Shown piece by piece: positions 7,283-10,909 of a stretch of 10,909 bases of DNA. The first letter of the stretch is position 1; each line of letters begins with the position of its first letter. The position numbers were made by a program, and so were the translations under genes. A model generated the notes under the pieces. That model was not told the origin of the DNA. It made no database searches and saw only the letters and a program-made list of their open reading frames with translations. The DNA lies in assembly GCA_019509895.1 (NCBI GenBank), contig JAEKLK010000210.1, positions 1-10,909 on the forward strand, given 5' to 3'. The DNA comes from Betaproteobacteria bacterium (GTDB taxonomy: Bacteria; Pseudomonadota; Gammaproteobacteria; Burkholderiales; SG8-39).

Positions 7283-8145
7283 TGAAGACGCGGCGGCTCG
7301 CCGACACCTTCGGCATCGCCGTCGACGGCGTGCAGCTCGCGCGCCTGGACGAGCCGCAGTTCGGCGAGCTGCACGATCTATGGATAAAGAACGGAGCGAT
7401 GCTGGTGCGCGGCCAGGCCGCCATGACCGACGCCGAGTTCGAGGCGTTCTCCAAGCGCTTCGGCGAGCTCGACCCGCCGCCGAACCAGGGCGTCGGGCGG
7501 AAGAACGTCCCCGGATTTCCCGATCTCTACGTCGTCTCGAACGAGGTCGACAAGAAGGGCGAGCCGCTCGGCGCGCTCGGCTACGGCGAAGCGGTGTGGC
7601 ACACCGACATGAGCTACCTGCCGGTGCCGCCAATCGCCTCGATGCTCCTCGCGCGGCGCCTTCCGCCTTCCGGCGGTAACACCTGGGTGGCCGGCATGTG
7701 CGGTGCGTACGAAAACCTCCCTCCGGCTTTGAAGGAGCGTGTCAAGACGCTGCGCATCAAGCACGACGGCACGCGCGACTCCGGCGGCAACCTGCGCAAA
7801 GGCGTCGCGGACGATCCGAACCCCGTCACGGCGAAGGGCCAGCCGCATCCGGCAGTGATCCGCGATCCCGGCACCGGCCGGCCAGCGCTCTTCCTTGGCC
7901 GCCTGCCGCGGGCCTACATCGTCGGCTTGCCCCTCGCTGAGTCAGAAGCGCTGCTGGATGAACTCTGGCGGCACGCGTTCGGGTCCAGCAACGTCTACGA
8001 GCACCGCTGGACCGTCGGCGACCTCCTGATCTGGAGCAACTACAGCACCATGCACCGGCGCGACGCTTTCGACGGCACCGCAATCCGGCGCATGCACCGC
8101 AGCCAGATCAAGGGCAGCGCCGCGCCGGTCGCGTACTTCAAGTAG
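7282..8145 (+). CDS. TauD/TfdA family 2-oxoglutarate-dependent dioxygenase
   Basis: This 287-residue non-haem iron oxygenase would couple oxidative decarboxylation of 2-oxoglutarate to hydroxylation of a small substrate in the cytoplasm. The iron ligands are visible: H107 and D109 in VWHTDMSY, and H258 in NYSTMHRRDAFD. The 2-oxoglutarate-binding arginine is R273 in RRMHRSQIKG, 15 residues after H258, the same spacing as H255/R270 in E. coli TauD. The segment SMLLARRLPPSGGNTWVAGM matches the core of the family. Known members act on taurine, 2,4-D and other sulfonates or aryloxyacids, and the substrate here is unknown. ATG 7282 overlaps the preceding stop (TGATG) and has GAGG at 7271-7274, seven bases upstream. 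This supports coupled translation with the Bug gene and a shared pathway of uptake followed by oxidation. Confidence 0.93.
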   Translation: MKTRRLADTFGIAVDGVQLARLDEPQFGELHDLWIKNGAMLVRGQAAMTDAEFEAFSKRFGELDPPPNQGVGRKNVPGFPDLYVVSNEVDKKGEPLGALGYGEAVWHTDMSYLPVPPIASMLLARRLPPSGGNTWVAGMCGAYENLPPALKERVKTLRIKHDGTRDSGGNLRKGVADDPNPVTAKGQPHPAVIRDPGTGRPALFLGRLPRAYIVGLPLAESEALLDELWRHAFGSSNVYEHRWTVGDLLIWSNYSTMHRRDAFDGTAIRRMHRSQIKGSAAPVAYFK

Positions 8146-8163
8146 CGTCTAGCTTTCCAGCCC

Positions 8164-8182
8164 GAGCGCGTGGCGCGCGCTC
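8164..8182 (+). terminator. Possible stem-loop after the dioxygenase gene
   Basis: GAGCGCG (8164-8170) pairs with CGCGCTC (8176-8182) around a five-base loop, 18 bases after the dioxygenase stop. AGCGCTTTCTG follows, with only a short T run, so termination would be weak. It lies in the 102-base gap between convergent genes, where the opposite strand also shows coding-like sequence. Confidence 0.33.
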
Positions 8183-8247
8183 AGCGCTTTCTGCAAGCCT
8201 GCGTACCCTAGTCCTTGGCGGCGCCCGGACCAGTTCAGAAACTGCAG

Positions 8248-8655
8248 CTACGCCAGCTTGCGCTTTACCCGCTGGTCGAATTTCGCGACGTTGACCACCA
8301 CCCGCTCGTGCGTGCCGTCGCCGATCAGCTCGCGCTCGTCGCGCGCCTCGACGCGGAATGCGAGAGTGCGGCCATCGACCTTTTCAAGTGTGGCGGAGGC
8401 CGTGACGCGCATGCCGACCGGCGTGGCGGCGATGTGCCGGACGTTGAGCACCGTGCCGAGGCTCTGATAGCCGGGCGCGAGGAAGCGCTCAACCGCAGCG
8501 AGTGCCGCCGCCTCCATCAGATTGATCATCACCGGCGTGGCGAGCACGCTGACCGCGCCGCTGCCCACGCGCGGCGCCGTGTGCTCGCCAGAAACGACAA
8601 GCCCGGCCTCCCCTCGGAGGCCGGGCTTGAGTTGTCCCAGCTCGGCCGCGCTCAT
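8248..8655 (-). CDS. FlK-like hotdog-fold acyl-CoA thioesterase
   Basis: This 135-residue single-domain hotdog protein is related to fluoroacetyl-CoA thioesterase FlK and the wider 4HBT-type family. It would hydrolyse an acyl-CoA to a free acid and CoA. The catalytic triad of FlK (T42, E50, H76) appears with a uniform offset of two: T40 in VLATP, E48 in NLMEAAAL and H74 in VRHIAATPVGM. The tail GDGTHERVVVNVAKFDQRV also fits the family. Most such proteins are general acyl-CoA thioesterases, so a role with fluoroacetate should not be assumed. ATG 8655 has no clear Shine-Dalgarno sequence. The gene lies 15 bases downstream of the repeat-protein gene on the same strand. A perfect hairpin covers codons 9-19. 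Confidence 0.85.
   Translation of the reverse strand: MSAAELGQLKPGLRGEAGLVVSGEHTAPRVGSGAVSVLATPVMINLMEAAALAAVERFLAPGYQSLGTVLNVRHIAATPVGMRVTASATLEKVDGRTLAFRVEARDERELIGDGTHERVVVNVAKFDQRVKRKLA
8598..8629 (-). terminator. Terminator-like hairpin inside the start of the thioesterase gene
   Basis: CAAGCCCGGCCTCC (8598-8611) pairs perfectly over 14 bases with GGAGGCCGGGCTTG (8616-8629) around a four-base loop. Read on the minus strand it is followed by TCGTTTCTGG, modestly T-rich. It starts 41 bases beyond the stop of the repeat-protein gene and 26 bases inside the thioesterase, so it could attenuate transcription or hide the start region in the message. It may also simply reflect the codons for KPGL and EAGL. 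Confidence 0.35.
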
Positions 8656-8670
8656 TCGGCCATGCTAGCG

Positions 8671-9252
8671 TTACTTCTTCTGGCCGTCGTGCTTCTCGCG
8701 GTAGATACGGCGGCTTTCGCGGTTCTCGGCCTTCTGCACGCGCGCCTGCTCGTGCGAAGTGACTTTGCCGTCGGACCCGGCGCGCGCTTCCTTCTTGCTG
8801 ATATGCGATTCGCCGCCCTCGAGGCGACCTGCTTCGCGCGTGGTCAGGCTCCCGCTCTGCACGCCCTGCTCGATGCGGCGCTGCTGGTTGACATTGCGCT
8901 GCACGTCGGCCTGCATGCGCTGCGAGGAGGCCGAGTTCGGGTTACCCGTCTGCGCGTCATGCTTCTCGCGATAGATGTCGCGGCTCACCGCGTTCTGCTC
9001 ACGCTCTAGGCGCGCCTTCTCCGCCGGGCTCAGCTTGCCGTCCTTCATGGCGCGCGCCTGGTCGCGCTCGACGCGCGCTTCCTCGTTCTCGAGCCGCGAC
9101 GCTTCGCGGGTGGTGAGCTGGCCGGATTGCAGCCCCTGCTCGATGCGCTGCTGCTGGTTCGCGTCCCGCTGAACCGTCCCTGCCTGCGCGAACGCCGCGC
9201 CGCAAAAACCGACGGCAAGGGCCGCGGCGACCACGCTGTATGCAAGTTTCAT
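8671..9252 (-). CDS. Exported protein with two 73-residue repeats and EF-hand-like loops
   Basis: This 193-residue protein of unknown function resembles small uncharacterised periplasmic proteins common in Burkholderiales. A signal peptide (MKLAYSVVAAALAVGFCGAAFA) is probably cleaved before Q23. The mature part has two repeats, residues 29-101 and 119-191, each running from R-x-x-NQQ-x-RIEQG to IYREKHD-x-Q, joined by an 17-residue linker rich in Asn, Ser and Gln. Within each repeat two loops follow the pattern [SD]G-x-[LV]-[ST]-x-x-E: SGQLTTRE (43-50), DGKLSPAE (71-78), SGSLTTRE (133-140) and DGKVTSHE (161-168). These match positions 5-12 of an EF-hand loop but lack acidic residues at positions 1 and 3. 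The rest is strongly charged and helical-looking. The start is firm: GGAGGA at 9261-9266 lies eight bases upstream. The two-loop unit and high charge suggest a stable helical periplasmic protein. No function can be assigned. Confidence 0.85.
   Translation of the reverse strand: MKLAYSVVAAALAVGFCGAAFAQAGTVQRDANQQQRIEQGLQSGQLTTREASRLENEEARVERDQARAMKDGKLSPAEKARLEREQNAVSRDIYREKHDAQTGNPNSASSQRMQADVQRNVNQQRRIEQGVQSGSLTTREAGRLEGGESHISKKEARAGSDGKVTSHEQARVQKAENRESRRIYREKHDGQKK
8680..8898 (-). repeat. Second coding repeat unit (residues 119-191)
   Basis: This 219-base unit encodes the second 73-residue repeat and is an in-register copy of the unit at 8950-9168, offset by 90 codons. Conserved blocks are RIEQG-QSG-LTTREA-RLE, DGK and IYREKHD-Q. 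The linker between the units is 51 bases. Confidence 0.8.
8950..9168 (-). repeat. First coding repeat unit (residues 29-101)
   Basis: This 219-base unit encodes the first 73-residue repeat. It is the in-register partner of 8680-8898. Divergence is already considerable in the middle (ENEEARVERDQARAMK against EGGESHISKKEARAGS), so the duplication is not recent. Confidence 0.8.
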
Positions 9253-9284
9253 CTTGTTGCTCCTCCGAATGGGTGGTGGAGCCC

Positions 9285-9290
9285 ATTACA
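9285..9290 (-). promoter_or_regulatory. Candidate promoter of the repeat-protein gene
   Basis: On the minus strand TGTAAT (9290-9285) matches the -10 consensus at five of six positions. TCGACG (9314-9309) matches the -35 at four of six, with an 18-base spacer. The start would be near 9278, giving a leader of about 26 bases that holds a small AATGGG/CCCATT stem (9268-9287, partly included) and the GGAGGA ribosome site. Confidence 0.35.
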
Positions 9291-9344
9291 ACGCGCAAGG
9301 CGCAGCTGCGTCGACCGCATTACTTCCCAGTTGGTAACAACTTG

Positions 9345-9350
9345 TATCAT
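9345..9350 (+). promoter_or_regulatory. -10-like box directly before the NADH dehydrogenase start
   Basis: TATCAT matches the -10 consensus at five of six positions and ends nine bases before ATG 9360. No Shine-Dalgarno sequence lies between, so transcription and translation starts would nearly coincide. No clear -35 box was found. Confidence 0.35.
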
Positions 9351-9359
9351 CGGCATCGC

Positions 9360-10598
9360 ATGGCGCTTCCCCGGGTGGTCATCATTGGCTGCGGCTTCGG
9401 TGGCCTGTGGGCAGCGCAGGCGCTCAAGCGTGCGCCGGTCGAGCTGACCGTGATCGATCGCACCAATCACCACCTGTTTACGCCGCTCCTCTACCAAGTG
9501 GCGACCGCGGGGTTGTCGGCGCCCTCGGTTGCGGGGCCGATTCGCCACATCCTCGCGCACCAGCGCAACACCACTGTGCTCTACGGCGAGGTGAGCACCA
9601 TCGACCCGGCGGCGCGTGTCGTGGTTATGGAGAACGGCGAGCAGATTCCTTACGACTACCTGATCGTGGCGGCCGGCACCACGCACAGCTACTTCGGACA
9701 CGACGAATGGGCACCTTACGCACCGGGCCTGAAGACGCTCGAGGATGCGCTGGAGATCCGCCGTCGCGTGCTGCTTGCTTTCGAGCAGGCCGAGCGCGAG
9801 CGCGACCCGGCGAAGCGGGCGGCCTGGCTCACGTTCGTCGTCGTCGGTGGCGGCGCCACCGGCGTCGAGCTCGCTGGCACCTTCGCCGAGATCGCGCGCC
9901 ACACGCTGCGCGGCGAATTCCGCCGCATCGACCCGCACAACGCGCGGGTCGTGCTGGTCGAAGGCGCCGATCGCGTGCTGCCGCCCTACCCGCCCGCGCT
10001 CTCCGCCAAGGCACAGCTCGCGCTCGAACGCCTCGGCGTCACCATCTGGCCCGGCCGCCTGGTGACCGGCATCGATGCGCAGGGCGTCTCGCTCGGCGAG
10101 GAGCGCCTGGCGGCCAGGACCGTGATCTGGGCGGCCGGCGTGAAAAGCTCACCGCTCGGCGCCGATCTCGGCGCGCCGCTCGATCGCGCCGGCCGCGTCA
10201 AGGTAGCTCCGGACCTCTCGGTGCCCGGGCACCCGGAGGTGTTCATCGCCGGCGACCTGGCCGCGCTCGAGGGCGTGCCGGGCATCGCGCCGGCCGCCAA
10301 GCAGATGGGCCGGCACGCCGGGCGCAATATCATCCGCCGTCTCGACGGGCGCCCCGCCGTTAAATTTACCTACCGCGACTACGGTCAGCTCGCGACCATC
10401 GGCCGCAACGCCGCGGTGGCGACCATCGGACGCGTGCAGCTCTCCGGATTCGGCGCCTGGCTGGTATGGCTGGTCGCGCACATCTATTTCCTGATCAACT
10501 TCAGGAACCGCCTGGTGGTGATGATCGACTGGGCCTGGTCGTACTGGACCTACCAGCGCTACGCGCGAATCATTATCCGCGGCGCGAAAAGCCGCTGA
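9360..10598 (+). CDS. ndh: Type II NADH dehydrogenase-like flavoprotein (NDH-2 family)
   Basis: This 412-residue FAD-dependent pyridine nucleotide-disulfide oxidoreductase would pass electrons from NADH to quinone at the inner face of the membrane without pumping protons. The FAD-binding motif VVIIGCGFGG lies at residues 6-15, and NHHLFTPLLYQVATAGLS follows as in NDH-2 proteins. YDYLIVAAGTTHSYFGHDEW and the NADH-binding GGGATGVELAG (from residue 163) come next, then the second FAD site VFIAGDLAAL with D299. The C-terminal part (about residues 360-405) is rich in Trp, Leu and Ile (WLVWLVAHIYFLINFRNR) and should form the membrane anchor. ATG 9360 is chosen because it starts directly before the Rossmann strand. 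Upstream in-frame sequence to 9240 has no resemblance to the family. There is no Shine-Dalgarno sequence. The stop abuts the convergent kinase stop with no gap. Confidence 0.93.
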   Translation: MALPRVVIIGCGFGGLWAAQALKRAPVELTVIDRTNHHLFTPLLYQVATAGLSAPSVAGPIRHILAHQRNTTVLYGEVSTIDPAARVVVMENGEQIPYDYLIVAAGTTHSYFGHDEWAPYAPGLKTLEDALEIRRRVLLAFEQAERERDPAKRAAWLTFVVVGGGATGVELAGTFAEIARHTLRGEFRRIDPHNARVVLVEGADRVLPPYPPALSAKAQLALERLGVTIWPGRLVTGIDAQGVSLGEERLAARTVIWAAGVKSSPLGADLGAPLDRAGRVKVAPDLSVPGHPEVFIAGDLAALEGVPGIAPAAKQMGRHAGRNIIRRLDGRPAVKFTYRDYGQLATIGRNAAVATIGRVQLSGFGAWLVWLVAHIYFLINFRNRLVVMIDWAWSYWTYQRYARIIIRGAKSR

Positions 10599-10909
10599 TT
10601 ATTCGTTCCACAGCCTCGCGGCGCCGCGCACGCCGCTCGAATCGCCATGCACGTTGCGCAGCAGCCGAGTGGTGACATGGTCGGAGAAGATGTAGCGCGT
10701 CCAGAGCGCGGGCACCTCGCGGTACAGCCGATCGATGTTGGAGAGCCCGCCACCGAGCACGATCACGTCCGGGTCGAGCACGTTGACGACGCCGGCGAGC
10801 GCACGCGCCAGGCGCTCGATATAGCGCTGCATCGCCTCGCCGTCGGCGAGCGCCACTTCGCGGGCGCTTCTCTCCTCTCCGGTGAGGCTGCGATGCTCGC
10901 GCTCTAGCC
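10599..10909 (-). CDS. ROK family sugar kinase, C-terminal part (runs off the window)
   Basis: The frame is open from its TAA stop (10599-10601) to the right edge, giving about 102 residues of the C-terminal part of a ROK-family kinase. The block RYIERLARALAGVVNVLDPD followed by VIVLGGGLSNIDRLY is the family's C-terminal nucleotide-side signature. RLLRNVHGDSSGVRGAARLW matches the usual end of fructokinase/N-acetylglucosamine kinase-like members. These enzymes phosphorylate hexoses or amino sugars with ATP in the cytoplasm. The substrate-binding ExGH and zinc CxCGxxGC motifs would lie outside the window, so the sugar cannot be named. GTG 10856 is an internal codon and not the start, because coding-like sequence (EHRSLTGEERSARE) continues upstream. 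It converges on the NADH dehydrogenase gene with abutting stop codons. Confidence 0.88.
   Translation of the reverse strand, partial: LEREHRSLTGEERSAREVALADGEAMQRYIERLARALAGVVNVLDPDVIVLGGGLSNIDRLYREVPALWTRYIFSDHVTTRLLRNVHGDSSGVRGAARLWNE

Noticed and set aside
6197..7633. 478-codon minus-strand frame opposite the Bug and dioxygenase genes
   Set aside because: It crosses the junction of two well-supported genes and its translation is dominated by Arg and Ala, typical of a GC-rich shadow.
8248..8655. Fluoroacetate resistance gene
   Set aside because: The triad is shared by many general hotdog thioesterases, and no fluorometabolism gene is present.
8215..9009. 264-codon plus-strand frame opposite the thioesterase and repeat protein
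   Set aside because: The minus strand has a signal peptide, strong ribosome site, internal repeats and a catalytic triad. The plus frame has no start signal or family match.
9240..9359. N-terminal extension of the NADH dehydrogenase frame
   Set aside because: The 40 extra residues precede the Rossmann strand that normally begins the protein and overlap the repeat-protein promoter region.
1..10909. Novel defence system, prophage, insertion sequence or CRISPR array
   Set aside because: No transposase, integrase, nuclease, helicase, direct-repeat array or terminal inverted repeats were found. All full genes belong to metabolic, transport or exported-protein families.

Overview
The window is GC-rich with mostly G or C at third codon positions. 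It carries a Bug-type tripartite tricarboxylate transporter binding protein, a NnrU-family membrane protein and promoter-like boxes of the TAAAAT/TACAAT kind. Together these suggest a betaproteobacterium, probably of the Burkholderiales or a relative. Gene density is high and no gene-free stretch exceeds about 200 bases. No rRNA, tRNA, CRISPR array, insertion sequence or phage gene was seen.

Layout. At the left edge there is a fragment that looks like the C-terminal part of a HigA-type antitoxin (+). It is followed by pepN (+, 164-2677), a complete M1-family aminopeptidase N. Tail to tail with it is an acyl-CoA synthetase gene (-, 2674-4268) broken by an apparent one-base deletion near 3625-3632. 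A 34-base divergent gap leads to a NnrU-family membrane protein (+, 4303-4959). A 203-base spacer then precedes a three-gene plus-strand unit: a LivK-type periplasmic binding protein (5163-6287), a Bug-type periplasmic binding protein (6287-7282) and a TauD/TfdA-family 2-oxoglutarate dioxygenase (7282-8145), with one-base stop/start overlaps at both junctions. On the minus strand follow a FlK-like hotdog thioesterase (8248-8655) and, upstream of it, an exported protein of two 73-residue repeats (8671-9252). A type II NADH dehydrogenase-like flavoprotein (+, 9360-10598) comes next, and the window closes with the 3' part of a ROK-family sugar kinase (-, 10599-10909, running off the edge).

How the genes fit together. 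PepN, the NADH dehydrogenase and the sugar kinase are general metabolism. The LivK/Bug/TauD unit reads as capture of a small organic solute in the periplasm followed by oxidation in the cytoplasm. No permease or ATPase genes for either binding protein lie in the window, so both are orphans here. The acyl-CoA ligase and the acyl-CoA thioesterase are both CoA-thioester enzymes but are not in one operon.

The points most worth a second look are: the four degenerate EF-hand-like loops in the duplicated exported protein; the symmetrical divergent promoter at 4288-4294; several start codons placed directly behind -10-like boxes with no Shine-Dalgarno sequence; two convergent gene pairs with no space for terminators; the frameshifted ligase; and a 14-bp perfect hairpin inside the start of the thioesterase gene. 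I see no clear evidence for a wholly new defence or mobile system.
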